A stretch of DNA of 64,000 nt from Chrysomallon squamiferum (GCA_012295275.1 CM022677.1:6309280-6373279), one strand, 5' to 3'; positions 1 through 13,940 are shown, counted from the first letter of the stretch. A program made the numbers and translations. Notes: a model not told the origin generated them from the letters alone.

Positions 1-6
1 ATATAT

Positions 7-72
<66 letters not shown>
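1..72. repeat. (GATA)n microsatellite
   Basis: About 17 tandem ATAG units after a short AT run. The array begins at the window edge and probably continues beyond it. Confidence 0.95.
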
Positions 73-73
<1 letters not shown>

Positions 74-904
74 TAGATACAGAGAATAAATGCCAGCACG
101 CGGTTACCTAATTACTTGCAAATTGCAGTCATCGTTTAAGAAGTAATCGCACTGGAAACATTGTGTGCCGCTTTTCACAACGCTAATTACTATATAAACT
201 GTTATTTTGTTCTGGAATTTACACCCAGTAGAGAGAATCCAGATTTGTCAATGTTTTCTTCATAACAGTTTAACGGTAGCTGGTCGGGAATCTGAAATGG
301 TGCCGGTGTAGCAGTCGATTAGAAACCCTGGAAATCGCACATCGCTGTTACTCCCATCTTCTGACTCACCACTGGTGTCGACTTTGTAGGACGACGAACC
401 TCAGTGAGAATGGAAACGTTTATATACAAACAGTTTCTCACTACTACAACAGGTGCTGTCAGTACTTTAATTAATCATTGTTTATGAGAGAAGCTGGTCT
501 GTAAATAATCTCAAATCAGACTGTCGCTGTTTTTATTTGTTGGTTGTGTATCACAAGTATGGGACTAGAGGTGTTTGTAGCTGCAGCTAAAAAGAAAAAT
601 AGAAAAATCTCAAATTTTAAGGTTGCGGCGGGATGACATACTGTTCTTGTTGCAGTTTAACAGACACACTCCACTTGAAACCGTTCTTAGACTCAGATAT
701 AATTAACTTTGGGAAAAAACCCAGTTTGACCCATTTCTAACGTGCAAATATTTGTTGTTCATATCAAAATCACATGTGGAAGGAATGTTTATAGTGAGAT
801 GCAATTAAAAACACCACCACTTCTGCTGTGTGTGGTATATTAGCAGGGGTTTGTCATTTCTATACACAAATCCTGGTTAGTCAAATGTTCTTTTTCGGCG
901 ACTT
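73..904. other. Unannotated AT-rich spacer
   Basis: No convincing coding exon, RNA gene or transposon end seen. Short open frames here are not supported by any recognisable motif. Confidence 0.6.
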
Positions 905-908
905 CACG

Positions 909-939
<31 letters not shown>

Positions 940-1075
940 TGTGTGTGTGTGTTTATGTATGTATGTATGTATTATTTGTGTGTGTGTATACACACGCACT
1001 TATACACATGCATATACATATACTATTAGTCAATGTTTGCAGAAAAGAAACAAATAAATAAATAAATAAATAAAT
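905..1075. repeat. GT / ATGT / AAAT simple-repeat cluster
   Basis: A (GT)n run grades into GTAT tetranucleotides, a second GT run with CA complement, then AAAT units. Open frames across it are repeat translation only. Confidence 0.9.
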
Positions 1076-1384
1076 AACAAAAGTAAATAATAATACCTGA
1101 TACATTTATTTCTATATCTTTGTAATTCACCTGTTTACATTTTAAACACAAATTAAATAAAAAAATAAACGAAGTGAAAATTCATAATAAAAATACAAAT
1201 TTATTTATCTGTTTTTTCGTTTATTTATATCTCGTAAATAAACAAAGAGTTGCTAGTCTTAGTAAAAGAAAATGGACAAATAAATCAAAAGTAACAGTTC
1301 TTATTTTCATGTCTAACAACCAGGAAATACATACATAATGTGTCCAGATATTAACTGTTTTTTTCATATGCAAAAAGCAAAATG

Positions 1385-1402
1385 CATAAATAAATAAATA
1401 TA

Positions 1403-1453
<51 letters not shown>

Positions 1454-1455
1454 AA
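1385..1455. repeat. (AAAT)n microsatellite
   Basis: About 17 tandem AAAT units with two imperfect units at the left end. Confidence 0.95.
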
Positions 1456-1610
1456 ATAAACAATAACAGTAATAACAATAATCAAGAAATGAGATGTTTA
1501 TATACATCATGCACGTGTTTCACAGAAATCAGTTCATTAGAAATCAAAAATTCAAATCAAGTGTGTATGACGTCATCACTGCTGTCTGACGTCATCGTCA
1601 TCAGAAACAA

Positions 1611-1633
1611 ACATAAATAAATAAACAAACAAA

Positions 1634-1696
<63 letters not shown>

Positions 1697-1697
1697 A
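1611..1697. repeat. (AAAT)n microsatellite
   Basis: About 20 AAAT units, lying about 50 bp beyond the stop codon of the minus-strand BTB gene. Just left of it, two perfect TGACGTCA octamers (1568-1575 and 1587-1594) lie 19 bp apart. Confidence 0.95.
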
Positions 1698-1749
1698 AAT
1701 GTGATCCCAGTGATGACTAAAAGTGACAGTGTTTGAACGATGTTGTTTT

Positions 1750-2997
1750 TTACACTAAAAATAACAAAGCAGGTATTTGTCCGATTGTCACACCTGTACG
1801 AAGTTGTCTGTCACTGTGTTTAGATTTGTGTGACTTAGAAAATCTACAAACAAAAGAGTCTACAACAATTTCTGATTTACCTTTATATCCACACCATGTG
1901 CGTCCTCCCTTAATATTAACAAACAAGCTGTACTCAGTGTCTTTAGTAATCTTCACTGGACGTCTGAACACGACGTCATACACGTCAGACACGTGTTCAT
2001 ATTTCTGTGTCGGTGTAGACCCGTCCAGTATTTCGTCTGTTCTTGTGTCAGTGACGAAGGCGCTGACGTCGTATTTGTGTGGTTGACTGAGACCGTACAA
2101 CTGAAATCCGCGAAGTAAAACGTTTTTGTTCACAGAGAAAGTAATGGCGTCATCTTCTTCACCAGTACATAGCCAGGAACCAAATACAGTACGACCACAC
2201 GTACGAAACCTGTTTATTTTAATCTGTGTTTTACGAATCATTGCAGTTCTCATGTTTGAGTTGAAAGGTGAAACATCTTCATCACTGCTCACCAGGTGTC
2301 TCAAAATCTTGTTTTCTTCTGTCTCAGTGAGTATGTGAGTGGGTGTCACGTGTTTTACAAAATACGTCTGATCGAGTAATGGATAACGCACGTGCTTCAC
2401 GACCTCTCCCAGTGCTTCGCGCATGTTTTTTTCATTCGTCTGTCTTCCTTGCTTCCTGCACGCGCTGTCAGCCCACTTCACAGCGGCTTCAAAAACATTT
2501 TTCTCGTCTGCTGTCAGTTCGTCTGATCGTACGATCTCAACCAGACATTCGTGACAAAGATCGGTGACTTCATCTGACTTCAGAACTTCGTCGCCATTTT
2601 TCAAAATGAAGTCCAGACTTTTTTTCCTTAGATCATGTTCATCAAACAGGTGAGCTTGTTCCAGCACGACGCACGCATTCCGTGACGACAACGACGACTC
2701 CAAATATTTGACGCACTGTTCTTCCAGTGTCGTGACGATGTACTTCCTCGATAGATACAGCAGACCGGTGACGTTGTCGCCTGTTAGGACGACGTCATCC
2801 GTGTAAAGATATCTGTGTAAAAGAAGTAGAGTAAGACTTTAAAATGTGAGATAATTATGTGAGATTATTCAATTAGAAAATAATTATATTACTAACAAAA
2901 ACTGTATTGTTATCAACGTTCGTGTCGGTTTGTATGTTTCGTTACTTACTATGTTCGTACCTCTTTCGTTGGGTCTGTCTGTGTGTTGTGTCTGTGT

Positions 2998-3029
<32 letters not shown>

Positions 3030-3285
3030 CTGTGTGTTTGTGTGTGTGTGCCTGTGTGGCTGTGTGTGTGTGTGTGTGTGTGTGTTTGTTAACATACTTT
3101 AAAAACTCTGTAAAAATATCTGCCTGAACATCAGGCAAGATGATGCTGTTTTGTTCGGGAAGTTCTCCCATAAACATTTTGTGGAAGACATTGCTTCTGA
3201 TCATCAGGATGAAGCGATGAGCTTCTACAATTGTTTCTTCTTCCCCAACAATAAATCTGACGTCGCTGTCGTTCTCGTCTGTCAA
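1750..3285 (-). CDS. BTB-BACK-PHR domain protein (BTBD1/2/3/6-like)
   Basis: Two coding exons on the minus strand: 3285-3098, then 2812-1750 after a 285-bp intron with donor GTATGT and acceptor CAG. Splicing restores an unbroken frame through TEFLKYLYTDDV. Exon 1 encodes the first half of a BTB/POZ dimerisation domain (DVRFIVGEEE, AHRFILMIRS, VFHKMF). Exon 2 completes BTB, then a BACK helical region, then a PHR beta-sandwich domain (ITFSVNKNVLLRGFQLYG) ending in the family's closing GQIPALLF motif before the stop. Proteins of this design are usually substrate adaptors for cullin-3 ubiquitin ligases. Oddity: no ATG is visible. Reading upstream in frame gives FWHKTLTE, then TGA (3286-3288), then LTDENDSDV, so the family-like N-terminus is cut by a stop and an AAT array follows. 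Either the real start lies in an unseen upstream exon or this is a recent pseudogene. Confidence 0.85.
2986..3085. repeat. (GT)n array in the BTB gene intron
   Basis: Imperfect GT/CTGT repeat filling about a third of the 285-bp intron. Its edge is only about 7 bp from the exon 1 donor site. Confidence 0.9.
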
Positions 3286-3288
3286 TCA

Positions 3289-3321
3289 CTCCGTTAGTGT
3301 TTTATGCCAAAAACTAAAAAA

Positions 3322-3357
<36 letters not shown>

Positions 3358-4098
3358 CCGTTGTGTAATTAACCTCTGAAATATAATTTTAAAATGTTTC
3401 TAATGTGTGTGTGGCCCTCATTGTCTGTGTGTGATCAGTTTTCTATATTCACATCTAGCTATGACCTGTACATAGAAATATTTCAAATACTAAACATTTT
3501 TATGTAAAAAAATAATCAACCTGAGATAATTTCTAACAATCGAGTACTTTCTGTTTAAGGCCTGTACTGTTCAATACTGAGATCAGAACTCTAAAAACAA
3601 ATAAATAAATAAAAGATAATGAAAGAAAGAAAACAAATCAGATAAATATATACCAAATCGATAAAAGATAAAAAGAAGTACATTATGCTTACACTAGTGA
3701 TTATTATGATGACGACAACAACAATAATTATTATTATACACAGACATATTTAACTGTGGGAGAAACGATTTTCAAATTCCAATGTACATATGGTCATTTA
3801 TACCAACTTACTCCTCGAAAAGACAAAATAATTAACAGACAATAACAAACCTAAAAGAAACACGATATAAGAAAAAAGAATAATAAGTGAGGAAAATCAA
3901 GGAAAAAGACGTGAAACTTTTGAAATATAAAACAATATAAAATACCTTGTAATTTCAACTTCCTGATCGACAGTTTCTTATAAGCGACTATTTTCTATCA
4001 ACTCAGTAATAGATCACAGTTGTCACCGATCTAAGAATAAATGAAATAATATAAAAATAATATAAAGTAAGCGATATATAGCAACAGGCGTGAAGAAT

Positions 4099-4173
<75 letters not shown>

Positions 4174-4584
4174 GCACATTAAAGTCAGGATATACAGAAC
4201 TTTTTTCATATCAATTTAAAACACCTGACACTTAAGTAATCTATTTGTTAGAGAACTAACTCTGATATATTTATAATAAATTAAGAACAGTGGAAGCGTC
4301 AACACATAATAAAATGAAAATTTTATACACGTTCAATATGGCCGGCTGCTGTCAGTTCTGCTTTGTGTTCTTTTAGTTAGGAAACCCTCCACTGATAAAC
4401 ACGTGACTGACGTCAAATATCTTATACGTCATCAAGTGTTACGTTTCAGTTTCAGATTAAAATAGACAAATCGTGATATATGTACACTGATCTTACATAA
4501 ATCTTCTTTACAATAAATTACATTAATTCTAATTCAATAAATTAAATACTACTAGATGCCATTGTTCGTACGTAATTTATAAAC

Positions 4585-4650
<66 letters not shown>

Positions 4651-4956
4651 GTTATAATAATAACAGCAACAACAACAACATCAACATGATCAACAACAAC
4701 AACAATAATAATAACAAATAGTTTTTACAGTATAATTTGTTTATTTGCTCATATTATGCTCTACCAATTTACTGTTTTGGGTAGTAAATTTATCTTTCTC
4801 TTATAGTGAGCAGGCACTTCTACATTGGTTCTTTTCCTGGGTTAATCTTTATAAAGTTCTATGTCAAAATGGAAAACTATTTCACGTTTAACATTATGGC
4901 AGCTGCACAAGTTAGAGTTGTTGTGTGATGCTATATTGTATTATCAGATGGAAAAT
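3289..4956. other. AT-rich spacer with (AAT)n arrays
   Basis: Contains (AAT)n runs at about 3325-3352, 4127-4171 and 4588-4648, the last followed by CAA-rich trinucleotides. No recognisable exon or transposon protein seen. Confidence 0.65.
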
Positions 4957-5038
<82 letters not shown>

Positions 5039-5066
5039 GTCTGTCTATCTATATCTATCTATCTAT

Positions 5067-5101
<35 letters not shown>

Positions 5102-5103
5102 TT
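4957..5103. repeat. Compound (ATCT)n-(ATTT)n microsatellite
   Basis: About 20 ATCT units, a short CTGT interruption, more ATCT, then about 9 ATTT units. The second motif looks like a C-to-T derivative of the first. Confidence 0.95.
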
Positions 5104-5237
5104 AGTACTGTAATACCCATAACGTAACCAGCGACATGAATTTGGATTAACCTCGATCGGTAGAGCCTTTCTAGTGGGATACTTGACACATAGGATCAAA
5201 ACTTCTTAGTGGACCCATTGGTTTGAATTTTTTCTTT

Positions 5238-6149
<912 letters not shown>

Positions 6150-6181
6150 TTTGGATATTTTAATCAGTTTCTTTTTGACGT

Positions 6182-6212
<31 letters not shown>

Positions 6213-6312
6213 ACACACACACACACATACATATACATACATTTTGGATATCAGTTTCTTTTTGACATATATATATATAGATGTCAAAAAGAAACTGATT
6301 AAAATATCCAAA
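6150..6312. repeat. Perfect 30-bp inverted repeat flanking AT/AC microsatellite
   Basis: 6150-6179 and 6283-6312 are exact reverse complements over 30 bp. Between them lie (AT)n, (AC)n and a third, shortened direct copy at about 6242-6266 that lacks seven internal bases. The whole could fold as a hairpin with a simple-repeat loop. Confidence 0.85.
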
Positions 6313-6487
6313 TTCATTCCTTGAAGCAAAAAACCATCGGCAGAAAGAGGTAAATAAGCCCTTGATACAATCAGAAATCTGGCAAAATCCTGAAAACTAT
6401 CATGCCTGCATGCAAGCATGCAGAAATATGTAACTTGACATTAGATCATTGAACTGTTTTAATACCGATGAAATAACTTTATTCGAT

Positions 6488-7193
6488 ATATTTTCCTTCG
6501 AAACACAAGAGCAATCAATGATGAACAGGCCATCTCTTGCGGACTCTGTTAAGACTGAGCGTTTGAATATACCTGTTGTGCCTTCCTTTCCTAACCCTTT
6601 GCTATGTTAAAAATGTCAAACATTTGGACACGTACAAAATGCATGTCGTAACAAACTGACCTGTGGTCAATTTGATCATAACAGCAAGACATGTAGGACT
6701 GACATAGTTTGCACCAATTACAAGGGGAAACACTTCGCGTGTTCGCAAACATGTCCGAAGTGTAAAATGAAACAACAGGTACAACACGTTAAAACTGAAA
6801 AGCATTTTGTGTATCCTGATGCTAGGAAGCTCGTAGAATCCAGTTCACATGCAGTAGTAGGAAAATCATATCTGCAGCTGTGAAAGTATCTACAAGTTCC
6901 ATTCAAATACAGTCAGATTTAACTTGGCCTTTAGACAAACTCGAATTTAAGAAGGTATCACTCATAGAAAAAGCTCAGAAAAAGCTGCAAAAGCTACCAA
7001 GAAAGAAGCAGTGAAATTAATTCAGGTATCGTCAGATTCTGAGAATCCAACAAGACTGTCGTTCACAGAGGAGCCAGGCCCCAGTAAGGCCACGTTAGGA
7101 AAACATACCAAACACGCAAAATGTTCTGACAAGGACTACCACTCGGGACTGTTAAAAAGGCTGCTACAATCAATTGAGACAAGCAGTCAGTAA
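6488..7193 (+). pseudogene. Gag-like ORF1 of a non-LTR retrotransposon (degraded)
   Basis: The plus strand encodes nucleic-acid-binding zinc knuckles: KCQTFGHVQNACR, then TCGQFDHNSKTC, then a Cys-rich stretch ending SQTCPKC. This is the CCHC-knuckle pattern of ORF1 proteins from Jockey/X-element-like LINEs, which bind element RNA before reverse transcription. Lesions: an in-frame TAA at about 6607-6609 just before the first knuckle, and at least two frameshifts downstream (about 6870 and 6970-6990). The C-terminal part resumes in another frame (AVKLIQVSSDSENPTRLS) and stops at 7191-7193. No endonuclease or reverse transcriptase follows; an AT array begins about 100 bp later, so the copy is truncated. 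Family assignment is from motif memory, not a search. Confidence 0.7.
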
Positions 7194-7289
7194 CAGTTAA
7201 CCACTGTCAGTGAGATCATCAATCTCAGTTTTAGAAAAAAGTAGATGTTCACCATTTCAAGTTTTATTTAGGCATGGAGTGATATTGTT

Positions 7290-7432
<143 letters not shown>

Positions 7433-7536
7433 AACGATTTTTTTCATATTTATGTGTCGTCTGCAGTGTGTGTCTAACATTAGCCGCGTTTCTATTTTAT
7501 AGACAAGGGGAGAGAAGTGTTCTCCTTTCTGGTATA

Positions 7537-7537
7537 T

Positions 7538-7596
<59 letters not shown>

Positions 7597-7621
7597 TGAG
7601 TGTGTGTCTGTGTGTGTGTGT

Positions 7622-7699
<78 letters not shown>
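7537..7699. repeat. Compound (GT)n-(GA)n microsatellite
   Basis: GT run with short interruptions joined to about 37 GA units. Confidence 0.95.
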
Positions 7700-7702
<3 letters not shown>

Positions 7703-8933
7703 GAAAGAAAAATATTTACTATTTTATTTAACTTTAAAACATTCAGTTTTAACAACCTGTGTAAAAGGCAATTACATAAGCTCAATTTAATTATATATAT
7801 AAATGTTAGGGAGGAAAACGTGTACTGACTCAACTGCTCTGAAAGAAGTCAACTGAAATTACATGGTATGAATAGTATGTACAAGGAGATGACTCTTGAA
7901 GCATTATACCGTGTTTACTCCAAATTTACCCTGCACACCCTGTGTCCCTCTCTCACACCTAGACTACTGATTTGAAGTAAGCGCTCTAATTATCAGACAC
8001 TTCTTTCCTCTGACCACATTCTACACTAACTTCTGAATTGTTTCAGTGTATTAATAAAGATTAGTATTACTAATAGACATATATAGTTATATATTATGTT
8101 ATCGTAACAATATAAAAATAAATAACATATTAAAAATAAATCATTTGTGTCATGGTTTTAGCGTCGAAATGAAGATACTCACGTGTATTAATAAATATTA
8201 TTATTACTAATAGATACATATTATATCATAAGTGCAATATGGTTTTAGCGTCGAAATGAAGATACTTGATACAGACTATAACACGAATACAATAGACTGA
8301 CCATAGTTAATCCCATTGAACCGAACTCCCACCTAGCCAAAACCCAATGTTGTTGTAATAGATTGATTTGGTTAGGTTTTTGGCTAGATGGGATGACACC
8401 CACCCTCCACTCTAACCAGTGAGTATAACACAAACAAATTATAAAGAACATAACTTAATTACTAGTTTATTTTTATAATAACAACAACAACTACAAAAAC
8501 AACAACAACAACAACAACAATAATAATAATAATAATAACAATAATAATAATAAAGTTTCCTTACCTTTGTCTTAAGAAATGAAAAATTAACACCGGGAGA
8601 AAAATGCTCGTCTATTAGTCTGCAATGTCAGTTGTGAGTGCGGGGAAGTCGGTTATGACAGACGACACAATGTGAGAGGAACATACCAATTCTGACAAAG
8701 AAGGGGTGGGAGCTTTGAACATTTCTGTACTCTTCTTTCTTCTGAGAAAAAAAAAATAATCGTGAAATTTTAAGTTCTTGTGGTACAGTAAACAGGAGTA
8801 AAAATAAAAAAGTTTCTCGACATATTTTGTGCACTTATTTAATTTATAAAATGCTGGATACAATTTATCACACATGTAGTAATAATGGACATAGCAACTG
8901 GTTCGTAGAACAGAGAAAGATAATCTATTTACC
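7700..8933. other. AT-rich spacer with a short tandem duplication
   Basis: Two near-identical 25-bp cores (ATGGTTTTAGCGTCGAAATG, 8152 and 8239) lie 87 bp apart. The segment between them resembles 8048-8095, giving about 2.5 degenerate units. A CAA/AAT trinucleotide run sits at about 8477-8552. No gene recognised. Confidence 0.6.
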
Positions 8934-9266
8934 CGCCAACATTATATCTTGTTTAAACTTGAATAGTGAACTGGCGGTATGAGGTCCTTTCGTAAGATAT
9001 ACAAATAAACTGTACGAATAAATAAATAAAAAAAAAAAAAAAAAAAAAAAGATTTATTTCATTCTATTTAAAATAAATAAATAAACGATTAAAGTCATGA
9101 TATTACATTATATATTCATAAGAAAGAATGCAAATGCCGTCATTCATCATTTAAGGACCAAGTTCAGTTACTATGACTACGTCATTAAGCACCTTTGTAC
9201 ATTTATATCGTTGTATTATATTTTTAAATGTTTGTACAATAGAAAATAGGAAACAGCCTAGAGGAA

Positions 9267-9459
<193 letters not shown>

Positions 9460-10097
9460 AACTATTTCATTAATATTATTATTAACGTTATAATGTTTTC
9501 TGAGTTGCTGTTGTATATCTGTCGGATTGTTTGTGTTTCAATTTTATTTCTCATCATTAATTTCTACAAATCTCAGTAATGGCTCTGTCACCACCCTCTT
9601 AGATTATTGTGAATCACTCCATTGTTCAAACAAACTTGAACGTGCACAGTAAACAAAAGACAAATAACAATCTCTAACGCCATCTCTAAAACATGTGTCT
9701 AAGATTTCCAGTGAGCTATCAAATTAATGTGTAGTCACGTTTTCAATATCTCGGGTTTTTCTTTTTTGTTGTTTTTCTTTGTTTTATCCTACTAGTTATC
9801 TTGCTCTTACTTCTATATTTATTTTTAATTTTTCTATTTACTAATCTGTTTCTATGTTTTTCTTTAGTTATTATCAACATCAAATCAATGTTTGTTCGTA
9901 TGAATGAGACAGGGTGACACACACACACGCACACAAACATATTTAGATGTTATTACTATTCTGGTGTGTGTGTGTGTGAGATAGAAAAAGATTTGTAAAC
10001 TATTTTAGAAAGATGACATCACAACATTTATTTTTAGCAAACATCATATCTCTCTGCTTATAGGTAACGAAGTGGTAGGAAACTGAAGCCAAATCAA

Positions 10098-10133
10098 ACA
10101 TATCAACAAATTAATAAATAAATAAAAAGGAAA

Positions 10134-10168
<35 letters not shown>

Positions 10169-10170
10169 AC
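10098..10170. repeat. (AAAT)n microsatellite in block B copy
   Basis: AAAT units directly after the block B end. A similar AAAT run follows block B at about 11800-11830 and 18890-18960. Confidence 0.85.
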
Positions 10171-11797
10171 GAACAAAATAAAAGAAAATGAAACAAAACA
10201 TATATCGTTTTCTTCATAATCCTAAAAACACTAAAGAGTCAGTACCGGCCTTGTTCCCCACAACAGTGATTCTATTGAGCCAGTCGCTTGTCGAAACTAA
10301 CTCGAGCGTGCACAGAACAGAAAATATGAAATATGATTTCTAACACTGCGGTTTAAAACATGCGACTACAGACTGCCAGTGAGGTCACCAGATTCGTATC
10401 TAGTCACGTTTTTGAGATATCAGTTATTATGTTTTGTTCTTTGTGAGTATTAATGATAGAGGGGTGAAAGAATATCCTTCATAACTGTGAACAGATAGTT
10501 TTATACAATGCAACACACAGTTATAATAATAATAATAATAGTAGTAGTAGTAGTAGTAATAATAATAACAAGAGCTACAAAAAAGAAATAATAACAATAA
10601 TAATGACAATTAGAAAAGTAACAGCAACAACACAAAAACAACAATTGCAAAAATAACGGCTTGAGGCACCCTAGAGACATAACCTGTAGGTAAAAAAAAG
10701 TAATAAATATAATAAATAAAACAGTCTTCATATTTAACCTGAGTGCAGTCTGTTCTAACAGGTAGATCAAACATTTATTATTGTGTTTCTTTTCATTCAC
10801 ACAGTGTAAAACATAAATATAGTTTTGTTGCTACTGATACGTCGTGTAGGGCGCCTGTAAGCAAAATTCTAATCATTACAGAATTTTTGTCTCGTATAAA
10901 ACAAAAGTATTCAAGTAAAATATCATTAATTAATAAGAGAATTATATAGCATTGGTAGTAATAGTAATAACAGTATAGCCATAAAGTTCATTAAACAAAT
11001 AATTAATGATGTAAACGGTCATATTTTACAGTTTTGTCACAAAACTTTCAGTGAAATCATACGAGAAGAAAGGTTTTGTAAAGTGTTTTATTGATCTAAG
11101 AAATTGTCAAGACATTTAACATTATAATGTTTTCAGCGTTGCTGTGTGTCCAGCTATCTTTCTCAAGTGGATTTCTCACAATTATTTCTACAAATCTCAA
11201 TACTGGCCCTGTCACCCTCATATTAGATTACTGTGAATCACTCCCTTGTTCAAACTAACTTCAACGTGCACAGTAAACAAAAAACAAATAATAATCTTCT
11301 AACGCCATCTCTAAAACACGTGTCTAAGATCTGCAGTGAGGTATCAAATTTAATCTGTAGTCACGTCGGGTATTTCTTTTGTTTTCTTTATTTTAGCATA
11401 CCAGTTCCCTTGCTCTTACTTCTATATTATTTATTTATTTCTATGTTTTACCTTACTTATTATGAACATCAAATCAAGAGTATAATAAATATATACTTGA
11501 TTTGTGCAGTGATGTGTAGCATTTCTTTCCCTTCTTTGCTCGTATCAGTGAGAAAGGCGATATTTAAAAATATATTTATATATTGTATTTAAACACACAC
11601 AGACATACACACCCACGTATGTAGAAGTTGTTGTTACTGTTCTTGTTACGTTAAAACTCATATTTATGTGTGTGAAAGTGATTTCAAAAGCTATTTTAGA
11701 AAGATGACGTCACAATAAATAATTTTAGCACTGCAAACATCATATTCTCTGCATATAGGTAACGAAGTGTTGGAGAACTGAAATCAAATCTAACATA

Positions 11798-11828
<31 letters not shown>

Positions 11829-12178
11829 AAAAAATAAAAGAAAATGAAAAAAAAAATATATCGTTTTATTCATCATCCTGAAAACACTGAAGACTCAGTA
11901 CCGGCCCTGTTCTCCTCCTCTGTGATTGTAGTGAACCAGTCTTTTGCTGAAACTAACTCGAGCGTGCACAGAACAGAAAATATGAAATATGATTTCTAAC
12001 ACCGCGGTTTAAAACATGCGCCTACAGACTTCAAGTGAGGTCTCCAGATTCGTATCTAGTCACGTTTTTGAGATATCAGTTATTATGTTTTGTTCTTTGT
12101 AAGTATTAATGATAGAGGGGTCAAAGAACATCCTTCATATCTGTGAACAGAAAATTTTATACAATGCGTCACACAGTC

Positions 12179-12248
<70 letters not shown>

Positions 12249-12260
12249 CAACAACAACAA
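12179..12260. repeat. (AAT)n-(AAC)n microsatellite
   Basis: About 22 AAT units grading into AAC, immediately after the block A sequence ACAATGCGTCACACAG. Confidence 0.95.
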
Positions 12261-12587
12261 CTGAACAGCAACAACATTTTTATTGTGTGTCTTTTTATTC
12301 ACACAGTGTAAAACATAAATATAGTTTTGTTGTTACTGATATGTGTGTAACGTGTAGGGCGCCTGTAAGCAACATTCTAATCATTACAGAATTTTTGTCT
12401 CGTATAAAACAAAACAAATGGTGTTAGTCATCATCCATTATTTATAGTTATTTTCTAAAGAACAAAGACAGGACCTTAGTTGATGCAGAAATAACTTTTG
12501 TATATATAATTATATAAGGCTTATGTAATTAGGTTGTTAAACCTGAATGTTTTAAAGTTAAATAAAATAGTAAATATTTTTCTCTTT

Positions 12588-12689
<102 letters not shown>

Positions 12690-13148
12690 CACCAAATAAT
12701 ATGTTGTTTTCTAATGTTTGTTCTAATTAAATAAATACAATCATTTGCAATAGTATACATAGCAAAATATTATTAATTAATAAGCTTATTATATAGTATT
12801 GGTAGTAATAGTAATAACAGTATAGCCATAAAATTCATTAAACTATTAATTGATTATGTAACCGGTCATATTTTACAGTTTTGTCACAAAACTTTCAGAG
12901 GGATCATACGAGAAGAAAAGTTTTGTAAAGTTATTTTAATAACTAGTTCATTAACATTATTTCTCGATCTTAGAATTTGTCAGGATATTTTACATTATAA
13001 TGTTTACAGCGTTGCTGTTGGATGTCTATCTGTCTAAAGTTTTAAACAATGAAGAAATATTATAAGCGATATATATTGTATCTTCCTCTTTATCTTATTA
13101 TTTGGTGGATTATTTGCTGCTGTAATTGCTGAATGGCAATGTTTTGGT

Positions 13149-13620
13149 GAAGTAGATGAGATCATTACTTTCTCTGTGAATAAACATGCTTTATTTTGCT
13201 GATTTCAATTGTACGGTTAGGTGAACCTCGAAACCTCGAAGTTAGCGTCTTCGTCTGTGACAAGAACAGACAAAATACTGGACGGGTCTACACTGACACA
13301 AGAACAGACAAAATACTGGACGGGTCTACACTGACACAAGAACAGACAAAATACTGGACGGGTCTACACTGACACAAGAACAGACAAAAAATACACTGGA
13401 ACAGACAAAATACTGGACGGGTCTACACTGACACAAGAACAGACAAAATACTGGACGGGTCTACACTGACACAAGAACAGACAAAATACTGGACGGGTCT
13501 ACACTGACACAAGAACAGACAAAATACTGGACGGTTCTACACTGACACAGAGATATGAACTCGTCGTGTTCAGATGTGCAGTGAAAATTACTAAGACGCT
13601 GAACACAGCGATTGTTTTGG
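13149..13620 (+). pseudogene. PHR-domain gene fragment, dead copy
   Basis: The plus strand reads like the PHR domain of the BTB gene at 1750-3285: GEVDEIITFSVNKHALFC, stop, FQLYG, stop, then TRTDKILDGSTLTQ, then after the minisatellite VVFRCAVKITKTL. The BTB gene has the matching pieces ITFSVNKNVLLRGFQLYG, TRTDEILDGSTPTQ and VVFRRPVKITKDT. The first stop replaces the CGCGGA codons of the parent with TGCTGA, consistent with CpG decay. The middle of the domain (about 13259-13555) has been tandemly amplified in 38-bp steps, which destroys the frame. No BTB or BACK part is seen here. It lies in the opposite orientation to the intact-looking gene. Confidence 0.8.
13257..13556. repeat. 38-bp minisatellite within PHR pseudogene
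   Basis: Seven units of 38 bp (ACAAGAACAGACAAAATACT then GGACGGGTCTACACTGAC), with one interval of 60 bp after the third unit. Unit landmarks (GGACGG) fall near 13281, 13319, 13357, 13417, 13455, 13493 and 13531. Confidence 0.95.
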
Positions 13621-13940
13621 AGAGGTGGGTCCCGTTCAGAACCAGATTAAGCAACTGCGGGTTCTGTAGCAAAATATATCTTAGGTCCCTACTATTGGCT
13701 AGTTACAGAAATAGCCACACACCCCTCAATCCACGCCTGCTATTATCATAGCTTTACATACAACATAAACACACCTTAATGTTTGAACAATGTGTCAGGT
13801 GTATTGTCGAAACAAAGGTAATCTTCCCAACAGTACCAAAAGCCAGTGTAAATATCTTTAAACTGTAATGTAACTATAGGTATGCCCCGAAAAGATGAAT
13901 CAAAGTTTTAGCTAGTAGACACGTGTGATTCAGATTAAGT

